Made by a program: the position numbers and the translations under genes. The notes under the pieces are model-generated. The model saw only the letters and a list, made by a program, of their open reading frames with translations. It did no database searches and was not told the origin of the DNA. Of a stretch of 64,000 nt of DNA, positions 36,440-47,957 are shown one piece after another (the first letter of the stretch is position 1; each line of letters begins with the position of its first letter). The stretch lies in contig NC_087076.1 in assembly GCF_026151205.1 (NCBI RefSeq), positions 9,398,902-9,462,901 of the forward strand, read 5' to 3'. The stretch is from Bolinopsis microptera (Eukaryota; Ctenophora; Tentaculata; Lobata; Bolinopsidae).

Positions 36440-39400
36440 GAGACTTGACAGACTACCTGTCTAGGAGATGCGCGCTACTACGGTTGCAGATCTTACACTC
36501 AGCCGCACCTCGCTCGACAAAACCGCAGCCCCACCCCCCAGATAAAATACACCGCGAGCTTCGAAACTTTAGATTAGTCGCAAAATAATCTCTACTCGTC
36601 TTGTTTTTACTTTCAAATTTCGTACGAAAAACATCCTGCTTTGTTATTAAAAATCGTGAAAAATTAAGACACGTAAAAGTGCGTAGGTGCTTGAGAAAGG
36701 TGGTTGAGGATCTTACCTTCAATGCATCATATCTTATGACCATCCTGATCTCATAGCAGAACATTCTCAACAAATGTTGTATAAAGGAAGGAAAACCTGT
36801 ACTCAGACCCTGTATCAAAACCTGTCAGCGGATATAAGATGTGTAGTAATTCATGTTCAATTTATCCAAAAGATTTGAATCAAAAATACTTGTTTAATTC
36901 TAATATTGCAGAGACCCAAACTACGGCCCATTTTAACTTTGTACCAAACACGTAATCGTTCAACGTTGCCAGTAACAGGTCACCATTACGAGTCTAATCA
37001 ATTGAAACAACGCGAATTATAAAATTCTTACATATTCAACTAACATGATGTGACACCATTCGAAAGCAAACAAACCACAACATATGAAACAAATCAAGTA
37101 TCAACATAACCAACAATCAAAACATATCAAGCATCAAACATACCAACATACCACATATCAACCTATCAACATATCCAGTATCAACAAACATAATATCAAC
37201 GAACCTGACACAAGAGAAATAGTTAGTCCGGGGACCCGAGGTCACAGCGAGCTCCAACAGTCAATGGCAAGAGCAATGCTATAGGGGTAGCTACACAAAA
37301 TATTAGACAGCTTATCATTATCCCCCTGAGAAATCATTGGTGTCAGTACAAGTTTGGATGATATTTTTGTGATCAAATTCATTAGGATAGATCCATCCAC
37401 CTTCGTTTGTGTAGTGGGGCGAGTCGCATTATGTTATCGACCAGGATATTAAATAACACAAACTGTAATATTTTCATTCATAATTTACACTCATTAAAAT
37501 CTTTTGTGATTAAGGGATTTCTATGTCAACCTTTTTGTGTAAAAACTCACTTTTCAACTTCAATCCAGCATCTAACAGCTGTGTTCCCACAGCAACGCCA
37601 CCACGCATTTGTGTGATTAGTATAGGCTCCAGCAAGTTGAAGGAAGACAGAAGTCTTGGATCCACACAATTGCAAGTCCTTCAAAACACAAGATGCACCG
37701 CTAAAGCAAATATCAGTAACTCCTACTTTTTGCTTCTGAAAAAACTTACGCTTTCATTTCAAAAAATTAGCGAAGTACGTCTATACTTCTGGAATCTAGC
37801 GCATGTTTGGAGAGTTCAAAACAAGACAAATTGTAAAATGGGTTGTGTCCTAAAAGTTACAAATGTTCTCATTAATTGAACTGCCACGGTACCTTGGGCT
37901 GCTCCAAACGTTTCTTTCAACGCTATTTAGGCTGTTCTAATTATACATTTGCTTCACGCAGTATCTGAAAAGTTAGAATAAGGTTAACTTAATTGTTAAA
38001 TAAAACAGGTTCTCCTCTAGCGTAGTTAGTGGTACACAGACCTATAGGAGTGGACCATATGTGTGCTCTAGAGGAGGGGGGGGGGGCGTTACGGATGCAA
38101 TTTGAAACATCAGGTCTTATCATTACAATTACATACGTCAAGTTTTGCCATGTGAATGGGACTGACCATTTGCTTTTGGTGATACTTCTTTACTCTTCCA
38201 GAGTCTTTCTGACAGACGAGAAATTCAAATTAGCTGACAGTTACTTATATGGTGTATAATGTAATGATTGATACGATCTCAGGGTATGGCATTAAATATT
38301 AGCAGTTTCAAATAAGTAACGTAGAGTTATTATCTGTCGCCTTTATCTGGCGATGGAGTTGACCACCCTGATGAGGCTATTAGTCGAATATGGACATTTT
38401 TTTATTTCACAAGACTTAAGTCGGAAACTTGGGGCATGGCGCAATTTAGTAATAAGTTGAACTGATTTAGTAACTAAGTAATATAACTGATTTAGTAATT
38501 AAGTGATATAACTGCTTTAGTAACTAAGTGGATATAAATGATTTAGTAACTAAGTGACTATAACCTGATTTAGTTACAAGTGACTATAAATATTTATGTA
38601 ACTAAGTGACTTTAACTAATTTAGTTACTAAGTGACTATACTAATTAGTAACTAAGTGACTATAACTATTTAGTAATTAAGTGACTATAAATGATTTAGT
38701 AAGAAGCTGACTTATAATGATTAAGTAACTAAGTGACTCTAATTAATTTAGTAACTAGTGGACTATAACTACCTTACAAGACATATTTATAACGTACGAA
38801 ATTGTGGCGGTTTCCGAACATTTCGCCATCATTTTCGGACCCCCAAAATTTCGGTCGTCGTAATAGAATCCGTCATTATCTAGTTAGCTTATTACAAAGA
38901 CTGTGCCTTCACTGCTTTATTTGTTTCTAAAATAGTAATATCAAGTAAATAAATAAATAAATTCTGGCATCTTGCGGACGAATATCACCACACAATGCCG
39001 AATTGAATGTCAAGCTATAAGTTTAATTTGCATTAAAATACATGTATGTGTACATGAAAGTTTACAGTCTTAATACAGTCTAAAGTTGAACTGATTTTAC
39101 CGAATTTCAGAAATACCTTAGCTTACTGTTCACAAAACAATGATTGAAAATACCCTTATTATCTGTGGACGTCCGATTTGACGGTTTTTGTTCAATTTCG
39201 CCATATTTCGGACCGCCCAAAATTTCGGTCGTCGCAAATTAGGCCGCCATAATTATGTATTGTAATTTAATTTATTAATAAGTGGGACTATAACTAATAG
39301 TAGTATCTTATTGACTGATAACTAAATTAGTAATAAGTGTCTATAACTGGATTCGTAACTAAGTGACTATAAATAATGTAGTAACTTAGAGAATATAAAA

Positions 39401-40160
39401 CTGAATTAGTAATAAGTAGCTGTAATCTGACAGTGTTACTCCGGAGCAGGTGCACTTTTTAGGAAGCATCCCAATGGCATGCTAATCAACCAGAAGTATG
39501 GCTACAAAACCAAACACATTCCAATATCTCTTGGGTATTGGTAGGGATTTTCAGGAAATTGTTGTCGCTAGGGATGTCCCGCCATCTGTTTATCTCTATT
39601 GCTACATGGAAAGGGAACTATTTTTAGCTCGAATTTTTAAAGTATGGTGGCATTATTATATATGGTGAAATTAATTTTGTAATGGTTGATTTTATATACC
39701 AGCTGAGCCAGTTGACAATGGTGCGATGTACGTATATCATTGATCATTGATAAAGGAAATCAAAACCCTCATTACCCTTACAATTACCTAGGTATCACGT
39801 GCATGAAGCAGGTTCCGAAGAAACACCCCCTCCGAAACAACTTGCAATATTGGTATCATCTAGCTGCGTATTTTTAGTTCGCTGCTTTGAGTGGAGCTAG
39901 CCAAACAGAAACGGTTAATAAGACATCACAACAATGCACCACATTATGCTCCCTCATTGAATCAATGATTCCTCAGTTGCGTCCGACCGTTACCATTGCT
40001 GATAGGTACCAGTACTCTCAGCCGCTTGGAGTTGGAGACCTTTTTATATCGTAAAATATGTAATGTTACAAAATCAAGAGCAGGATTAGGGTCAGGTTCA
40101 TTAAACATTTCATTATAAACCAACACGCCGGCCAGATCACAAACAAAGCAGATACAAGGC
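36440..40160 (-). pseudogene. Second ZIP transporter gene, right palindrome arm (mirror)
   Basis: Reverse-strand mirror of 16902-20679. Recognisable parts: the TM2/TM3 exon near 39800-40055, the next exon near 39465-39600, the His-loop exon near 38155-38215, the HSVFEGL/HKCVVAF exon near 37545-37745, TM6 near 37200-37320 and the TM7 exon near 36715-36835. Its indels differ from those of the left arm, and within exons the better reading frame alternates between arms. Confidence 0.65.
38440..39425 (-). repeat. Mirrored 26-bp minisatellite split by the MITE
   Basis: Right-arm counterpart of 17515-18560: array, MITE (about 38771-39266), array. Unit counts and indels differ between arms. Confidence 0.75.
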
Positions 40161-40667
40161 CAAACATTTCGATTAAAAGAAAATCGAAATCTAGATGCAT
40201 AATAGGGTACCAATAAGCATCGTTTTCTGCGAGAATTGTTATCAGCTGATATGTTAATATTTTAATTCTCCCTGGGCTTGCGTGACAAGATTTATTTTAA
40301 CAGAGATCAGATAAATTGGGAACAATTAGTCTGAGCGAGTTTTACCAGAAAGTGCTCACTTTTGACCAGTTTAAACTCGGGGTTCGTACTTATTTTACGG
40401 TTTGTTCTTGATCCATTCATTGGCTCATGGTTTTTTTTAAACGGAGAAAATTCTTGATGACTTTTTTTACTGATTTATATAAATTATATTAGATCAGTTA
40501 AATTATATTATAACCTTCGTTCTACCCAGAGATAATTCGTGCCCTTACGTGTCGGAACACCTAAGTTAATTATCAGATTAAAAATCATATACTAATGGTA
40601 AATTAAAAATATAGGCCGGAAAGCTGGTCCATCGTTGATCGTATTGGATTAAACACGTAGCGCGTGT

Positions 40668-41220
40668 ACGTTAGGGGCCATTTACTTTGGGACGTCCGCC
40701 AAAATCGCAGATTTTCGGACCACCCCCCTCTCCCTGTCGGGATGTGTCCGAATTTTCCAAAAACCCACCCCACTCTCCGGGACGTTCCGGATTTCAAGCT
40801 ACTTTTAAATTTAAGAGTACAATAACATCAACTCGAAATCATATTAATAAAATTCAAAGAGATGAAAATAAATTCAAAGAGTTGAAATCAATGGGACGTT
40901 TTGTTAATTATGCCAAATTCGGACGTCCAGATTTTCAGAAACCACCCCCTCCCCGCTCCAGATTTGTCCGTAATTCAAAACAACCCCTCCCTATTGCGCC
41001 GTCCTACTCTAAGTAGATGGCCCTTGATTAAGACTTAAATCAAGCTAATAATGACTCATTATGAAGTTACGTACACTGTAAGCTGTAGGAAATATACACT
41101 TATAAACAAAATAGTATAATTTACACAAGGTCAAAAAAACACCACGTTAATCATCAATAGAGAACACAATTCTGGTGACTCGTTGATTAGTTACTTGTTA
41201 TGGAAAATTGGGATAGTTTT
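40668..41220 (-). mobile_element. Mirror of the GGACGTCCG MITE repeat
   Basis: Right-arm copy of 15735-16285. The GGACGTCCGCCAAAATCGCA end at about 40681 is intact. Confidence 0.65.
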
Positions 41221-42548
41221 AAGCTACAGGAAAAGCATGATGTCGAGGTCTATAAGGTAAGTTATAGAATGCTGACCTAACGAGTGCCGAAGGCACGAGT
41301 TTTGTCAGCAGTTTTATATTTACTTACAGCAGGCTCAAGATCACGGTGATTCTTACCGTTTGCGACCAAAAAATTTGAAATTTGGAGTTAATTAAGAGAT
41401 CGAAAATACCGAAAAAAACTGATTTTTCACACTTCAAAATTGTTCATTGTCCAATGAGAGGCCTTCCATCTGACAGGGTAGCGTGCAGGACATCTTGGGT
41501 AATCACGTGGCGTTTTCTTACCATATCCATGGGATGCTTGGTGTTGTTCATGTGACCTCCGTTCTAAAGTACTGTATTTTCATAAGTATCAAGACAGGCG
41601 AGCTCCAGGTTGACGGGTTAGAAGGAAGTAAAAGTGGAAGGACGTTTTTAAAACATGATACACCAGGGTGTAATCAGCGCCCTAAATGGCTAACGACTAT
41701 CACGGGTATACCACGAGACAGTACTCGTGACTACGTCACTCGGATACCACGTGTATAGACACACCGGAGCCGTGCTGTAACGATGAATGAGTCTTAGTTT
41801 TCCACAATGGTTTATCTTATACGTTTGTTTTGACATATGAAACTTAGGAAAGGGAGGTAATACCAAGTAATTAATAGAGGGAGACAATGGTTTAAAAATT
41901 CCGAATGCTCGTTCATTTTCTCAATGTGTCCATTTTTACGTCATGTTTAAATATTACGTCACGCAAATTACAAACAAATTGTACGTATTATGTCAGACAA
42001 AACGAGTGTCGCCAGGAAACATTTTCTAAAACAAATTTACATTGTAAAACGATGGAAATTCCTTTACAATTTTAGATTTGTCTTAGTGTTAGAGAAGCCT
42101 TAAGCGGTACAGAGAATGCGGGTCAACAAACTTCAGGTTACCCTTACTGATAAGAATTAATTACAGACTGAAAATGTTGGGGACGCGTTAAGTTTGACAA
42201 TGCGAGGGAAGAAAGTAGAGACACATAAGTAAAGATGCGAAACAGTCCTTCATTGATTATAGGTTTCTGTGATAACTTATACAGTATACACAATATATAA
42301 GATATTCTATACAGTCAAACTTTTATATACCACATGTTAGTTTTATAACAATGTTTATGATAAAAGCATCTCCTGGCAGAATAAAAGACTGAACAAAGAA
42401 TAATAACAAAAGGTTCAGGCAGTTATGTTGACAATTTTAATATACGCGAGAGATACGAAACATATAGATAGTAGATACAGTTCATCTATTAACTACAAAC
42501 TAGCTTTTTGTTATCATTAGATATAACATTAGCATGAAGCATCCACCT

Positions 42549-42650
42549 TATCGGATTTCATTTGAACGGACATTAATTGGACGCTGCCACGCTGGAGGCC
42601 CTATCGTTCACTTAAATGTCCGTTTAAAAAAAGTCCCGTAAGGTAGTTAA
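42549..42650. mobile_element. Complete ACCTTATCGGA MITE (right arm)
   Basis: About 102 bp. ACCTTATCGGAT, then GAACGGACATTAA, mirrors TAAATGTCCG and CCGTAAGGTAG at the other end. A related element is at 57933-58013, and half of it is at 14280-14330. Confidence 0.6.
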
Positions 42651-44370
42651 GTATATATGATCATGAATGCTTTCGAGCGTTCATTTCTTAATGTCTAGAT
42701 GTCTGTTCAAAAATTAAGTCCGTTAATATACCCTGGTCAAATTTACGTCGATAAGGAATAATACAGCTACATAAAACTTCTGTATAATTTGTTTCTTAGA
42801 TAATGAGAAAAAAACCTTGTAATTTATGTACGTTTTAATTTTATAAAGAGAGTTTAAACCAGTAAATACATTTCAAGCAATGCAGTTTGATGCTTAAAAT
42901 TGTAGTTCAATTATATTTCAAAATAGTATAATGAACAGCTGACAAATCACTTTATCATTCATATCAGGGCGAAAAGCTTAAAACTTTAAAACTCGCTGTT
43001 GGTATAAATCACAAATACTCTGATAACGCCAAATGACGGTCTCTAAAATGAACAGTTCGCAAAATTTCGTCTGCCGTTTGTTTCGGCAAATATGAAAACT
43101 TATGTCTGCTGAGAATAATGAGCGTCTACAGAGTATTAAAAAAGTCAAAACAGGATCTCTCAATTGCGTTAACCCGAATGTTCTCCTATTTTGAAAAAGA
43201 GGAACTATGACAAACTGCACACCAAATAAATAAATTGCCCTCTAGATAAATAAATTGTGAAACTACATATAGCACCTATAAAACCTTAACGAGGTTACCC
43301 GCCACGGAAACCATTATCTGTACTCTTTGAACCATGGATTTTGAGACAATTACAATGCCTAGATTACCTGAAGAAGACCACATGATTAAGTTCCGCCCTT
43401 CATCGTCCGAGCGTGCTAAATCACTCTACAGTCGATCTTCGAGATTGTTCTAAAAAAGCCCCCGACAGTTGAAACCAACTTGAATCGATGTATTTTCGGA
43501 CGTTGATTCCGAATCAACCCCCATGAAATAAGGTTAAAATGCTCCCCTGGCGAGATATTGGCGAAAAACTGTCTCGATCACGTGATATGACCGTATAAGG
43601 AAGTTAATCTAATTTCTCGTTAGGGTTAGGGTTTCAGCATATTATGCTTTTGTTAAGGATTGGGTTAGGGTTAGGGTTGAGATCAGATTCTGATGAGAGG
43701 GTTAGGGTTTTGAAATTGAATAGTCGTTCAGGGCCAGCTAGAGAACGGGTTGAAGAAGGCACGTGACAGTCGAGTGTAGAGTGATTAATCATCATCTGAT
43801 TCCGAATCACCCCCATGGGCACATGACCTAGGTTAAGTTCCGCCCTTCATCGTCAGTGATTAAAAGTTAATATACACTCGGGTGATGGATTTTCTGCTAA
43901 CTGCATTAAAGGCTATTTAATGAGATCATGGATTTATCACGTTTTTGAGACCCTGACCGACAACTGGGTGTAATTCGATTAGTTATTTCAGGTTCCCATA
44001 TTCTCAAAGCGGGATATGACTGTGCCACGTGGGTGTTTGGTCACGTGATTTGCTTTCTGGAAGCCTTTTGGGATGAACTTTATTAAAAACATTATTATTG
44101 ACCTTGGTAGTTCTGATGCTGGTAGAAAAGTTTTCCGACTCAATTTCCTCCTGTTCCGAGCTGGGACTGCACAGTTAGTCCTATCATATTTTGAAATATT
44201 TTCCACACATTTCCAGGGACAATACATTTGACGAAGCGTGCCGAAAAAGATACGATCTACTGCTCCTCAAGCATCGAGATCCGACCCAGGGCTCGAGATC
44301 TGAACCATGGCAGGCCCTCCCAAAGCATCAGGAGTCACGAGATCTGAGTCAAGTAACCTGAGCCAAGTAT

Positions 44371-44752
44371 CCAGCGTGCTAATGGTGCGTTCCATCAGTT
44401 TTGGAAGACATGAAACAGTAGAACTATAAGAACGCCCATCAAGATCCGTATCTACAAGGCTAACTTTCAAAGCTAGACGGACACGTTGTCAGTTTCCCAA
44501 TTTTTTACTGGATTAGAAACCAAACTATGGGAAGAGACTGAGAGGACGACTCCGTAAAGGCTGGATGGCCTGTGTTCTCGAGGATGCGGCTGACAGGTGT
44601 CGATAACATCAGCAGAGACGCAGTAAAACAGTTAACTCTAAAACGAGTGGACACCGTAGAACTCTAAAACGAGTTGACACCGTAGAAGAGATGTGTGTGA
44701 TACAGGCCACTCCAGGAGGAGACCTATTCAATCTTCATGTAGCATGTATGTA
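44371..44752 (+). pseudogene. Truncated, internally deleted RT element 3' fragment
   Basis: Matches 45786-46368 of the adjacent reverse transcriptase element, with an internal deletion of about 215 bp (after ATCTACAAGGCT) and further small changes. It ends at exactly the same TGTATGTA terminus as the longer copy, which supports that position as the true 3' end of the element. Confidence 0.8.
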
Positions 44753-44839
44753 TTAATATTTTACCAGGGTAAGCACAGGGCTCCAATGCTCTAAATTACA
44801 GTGGTCATGATCTATCCTATATTATCAATTGGGTTCAGT

Positions 44840-46368
44840 TGTCTGCCACCCCCAACTAGAGCTATTGTTTAAAAAGGTATGGGAGGAAGAGGTGATCCCC
44901 GAGGATTGGCTTAAAGGTGTTATAGTGGTTATCGGAAAGAAGGGAGACACCTCATGGCTCATACTGCTGCAATAATAGGGGTATAACTCTTAGGGCGACG
45001 TCTTCTAAGGTTCTTCAAATGGTTCTTCTTAAGAGGCTGGATATTGGAATGGAGTGTCTTCTTAGGAAAAATCAGTGTGGGTTCAGACGGAACCGCTCAT
45101 GTATTGATCAGATTTATTCCATCCGCACCATTATTCACAACTGCATTGAGTTTAACATTCCACTTTATGTTAATTTCATTGATTTTAAGGCAGCGTTTGA
45201 TTCCATCAGAAGAGAGTTTATTTGGTCAAGCATGAGACACTATGGACTTCCTGAGAAATATGTTAGAATCTTTCAGGCATTCTTCAACGGAACCATGAGT
45301 GCTGTCAGGGTTAATGGTGAAATGTCTTATTGGTTCTCTGTTAATTCGGGCACTGGACAGGGTGATATCCAGGGCCCTCCTGTATTTAATTTTTGTCTGA
45401 ACTTTGGAATCTTTTTGGCCGAGGTTCACAAGGCAATCAGTCATGGTGCTGTACTGCAAAAGGAACTAAAGGGTGCAGATGAAAAAGTTATCATGGATAG
45501 TGACTACGCTGATGATCTGGCAGTGATGGACAATACTGAAGAAGGGCTGCAAGAGTCCACTGATCTTATAGCTTATTACACCTCTTATGGTGGGTTAAAG
45601 ATCAACGCTAAAAAGACACAATGCATGGCGATCAGCAAGTGTGCGTCCCAGCGACCTTACACCGAAAGAGACAGTATAAAGCTAACAGTGGAGGGAGAAC
45701 CTGTTGAACAGGTCAGCAACTTTGTTTATCTTGGTGCCAACATCAGTGGGGATGGTACCATTGACCGATATCTTGACATCAGGATCCAGCGTGCTAATGG
45801 TGCGTTCCATCAGCTTTGGAAGATATGGAACAGTCGAACTATAAGAACGCCCACCAAGATCCGTATCTACAAGGCTGCTGTTATAACTATTCTGTTATAT
45901 GGAGCTGAAGTATGGAACACAACAAAGAAGCAAATGAAACGGTTTGAGGTCTTCCATCTGACCTCCCTGAGAAGAATCTTGAAGATAAAGTGGTTCTTCC
46001 ATGTCTCCAATGAAGAAGTTCTCAGGCGTGCTGGAATTAAGTCTATCGAAACTTTCATCGGTGCGGCTAGACTAAGGTGGTACGGACATGTTGTCAGAAT
46101 GCCAGAGACACGGTTTCCCAATTTCTTACTGGATTGGAAACCAAACTATGGAAAGAGACTGAGAGGACGACCCCGCAAAGGCTGGATGGCCTGTGTACTC
46201 GAGGATGCGGCTGAATTTACAGGTGTCGATAACATCAGCAGAGATGCAGTAAAACAGTTGGCTCTAAAGCGAGTGGAATGGAGGAACATGTTACGCCGTA
46301 GAAGAGATGTGTGTGATGCAGGCCACTCCAACGACTAGGAGGAGACCTCTTCATGTAGCATGTATGTA
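44840..46368 (+). mobile_element. 5'-truncated non-LTR retrotransposon (RTE-like)
   Basis: Begins within the RT domain (ELLFKKVWEEEVIPEDWLKG), has one frameshift near 44955-44965, then one long open frame to 46338 and a 30-bp 3' UTR ending ATGTATGTA. The endonuclease half is absent. It lies immediately outside the right palindrome arm. Confidence 0.85.
45019..46338 (+). CDS. Reverse transcriptase of a non-LTR retrotransposon
   Basis: 439 codons, open. Motifs in order: QCGFRRNRSCIDQI (finger region), NFIDFKAAFDSI (motif A, catalytic Asp), GTGQGDIQGPPVFNFCLN (motif B), DYADDLAVM (motif C, the catalytic Asp pair), GGLKINAKKTQCM (motif D), NFVYLGANISGDG (motif E). The C-terminal part has RLRWYGHVVRMPETRFPN and RLRGRPRKGW, the tail common in RTE/BovB-like elements. 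It would copy element RNA at a nicked target. The upstream part of the RT domain (from about 44840) is in another frame, so the ATG at 45019 is only where the open frame begins. The missing endonuclease makes the copy non-autonomous. Confidence 0.9.
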   Translation: MVLLKRLDIGMECLLRKNQCGFRRNRSCIDQIYSIRTIIHNCIEFNIPLYVNFIDFKAAFDSIRREFIWSSMRHYGLPEKYVRIFQAFFNGTMSAVRVNGEMSYWFSVNSGTGQGDIQGPPVFNFCLNFGIFLAEVHKAISHGAVLQKELKGADEKVIMDSDYADDLAVMDNTEEGLQESTDLIAYYTSYGGLKINAKKTQCMAISKCASQRPYTERDSIKLTVEGEPVEQVSNFVYLGANISGDGTIDRYLDIRIQRANGAFHQLWKIWNSRTIRTPTKIRIYKAAVITILLYGAEVWNTTKKQMKRFEVFHLTSLRRILKIKWFFHVSNEEVLRRAGIKSIETFIGAARLRWYGHVVRMPETRFPNFLLDWKPNYGKRLRGRPRKGWMACVLEDAAEFTGVDNISRDAVKQLALKRVEWRNMLRRRRDVCDAGHSND

Positions 46369-46614
46369 GAAATTCTCAAAGCACAGAAATGACGCTATCA
46401 TGTTTAAAAATGCGATTTTCCCTATTTTACCTGTATAAAAAACGCTATAAAAATGGGCGTGGCCCATGACGACATTATCCGAAACACTAGAGTCAAAAAA
46501 ATTTTTTTGGTTGTTCCTGACCCTATAGAGCAACTAATAAGATAGGGTCTCTAATTATTTGAACAACTTTTGGTAAAATGAACCGGTGAAATGTGTTAAA
46601 ATGACTGTAAGTAT

Positions 46615-47112
46615 ATCCAGGTGGACTAGTTTAGGAGAAGATCCCAGGATCGGTATATCCAGGTGGACTAGTTTAGGAGAAGATCCCAGGATCGGTATAT
46701 ATCCAGATGGATTAGTTTAGGAGCAGATCCCAGGATTGGTATATCCAGGTGGACTAGTTTAGGAGCAGATCCCAGGATCGGTATATCCAGGTGGACTAGT
46801 TTAGGAGCAGATCCCAGGATCGGTATATCCAGGCGGACTAATTTAGGAGCAGATCCCAGGATCGGTATATCCAGGTGGACTAGTTTAGGAGCAGATCCCA
46901 GGATCGGTATATCCAGGCGGACTAATTTAGGAGCAGATCCCAGGATCGGTATATCCAGGTGGACTAGTTTAGGAGCAGATCCCAGGATCGGTATATCCAG
47001 GTGGACTAGTTTAGGAGCAGATCCCAGGATCGGTATATCCAGGCGGACTAATTTAGGAGCAGATCCCAGGATCGGTATATCCAGGTGGACTAGTTTAGGA
47101 GCAGATCCCAAC
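46615..47112 (-). repeat. 42-bp minisatellite, about 12 units
   Basis: Units of ATATCCAGGTGGACTAGTTT plus AGGAGCAGATCCCAGGATCGGT, nearly identical. 42 is a multiple of three, so the minus strand stays open as a 14-residue repeat (LGSAPKLVHLDIPI). That frame continues without break from the UGT-like exon at 47113 upward. Confidence 0.92.
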
Positions 47113-47554
47113 ATCGCAAACTGTTCCAGTACGATAAGCTCAAACATGCCTTCGTGGAGAAGTTCCGAAAACTTGTTTCCAGTGAAATACGATATTGCGT
47201 GCCTACGATACTCATTACTCTATGTACGATACTCTATGAGGACATCCTATATTTGTCCAACAAGACCCACCATCATGTCCTCGGAGGGCAATGTCAAAGT
47301 TCTGTCTATAGCTTTCTCCCATCTTTTAAAGAATTGGGGGTCTCGATCATCAGTATAAGTTGCAAACTAAAAGTTTCTGTCACTAAAGTCAACTCTAGGA
47401 TCTTCATGGGCCCAAAGTCCGCTAATTTACTAGCTACTTGAACTTCAGTGGTGATATGCAGGTGTGAACCACGGAGTCCTGTTATCACCAAAACGTGTGC
47501 GGAGTCAAGTAGTGTAATCAGCAGGATGAGGAGAATAAACTGGTAAAATGGCAT
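47110..47554 (-). pseudogene. UDP-glycosyltransferase-like N-terminal exon, decayed
   Basis: Likely start at 47552-47554, reading MPFYQFILLILLITLLDSAH, a signal-peptide-like hydrophobic segment, then VLVITGLRGSHLHITTEV and SKLADFG...LTLVTETFS, the order of a UGT N-terminus (signal peptide, sugar-acceptor domain start). After about 47306 the frame breaks. A second frame reads RRHAISYFTGNKFSELLHEG and MFELIVLEQFAM up to the 42-bp array, with two in-frame TAG codons upstream of it. In the family, the enzyme glycosylates lipophilic compounds in the ER lumen. Either a pseudogene or error-damaged; no C-terminal UGT signature is visible. Confidence 0.45.
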
Positions 47555-47957
47555 AGCAAGGATTTTATGCGGAGAAATGTGAACGAGAAATGAATTAAGC
47601 CGGAGAGCTGCCCTTTCCAATTTTTGAACAAGAAACTTCAAATTAGGTTGATGCAGCTACTGTATCATATTATGACTGGAATTAAATAAAATAAAATGTA
47701 AAATATGATTTTCAACATAACAACAGCAAATTGTGAATTCTAGAAGAAAGTAGATTTTGTGAAGGAATACAAATAAAATACTAGATTAAAATACTAGATT
47801 TTAAGGAATTTTATTGCATATTATTATTACATATCAATATTACAACATATTACGTTGCTAACTATGCTAACTATTATATGACTTTGAAGAAAAAACTTCT
47901 AAAAGTAACCTTGGTGAAAAAAAAATATTTTGCTGAAGGTCTGTGGACCTTCCCGAT

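Larger units (their letters stand above)
28377..44232 (-). repeat. Giant inverted repeat, right arm (~15.9 kb)
   Basis: Mirror of the left arm. Homology stops at 44232, where the left arm continues into 12.1-12.7 kb and this side continues into unrelated sequence and the reverse transcriptase element. A 13-G run near 28965 is not matched in the left arm. About 240 bp at 42360-42600 is unrelated to the corresponding 14330-14570. Confidence 0.93.
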
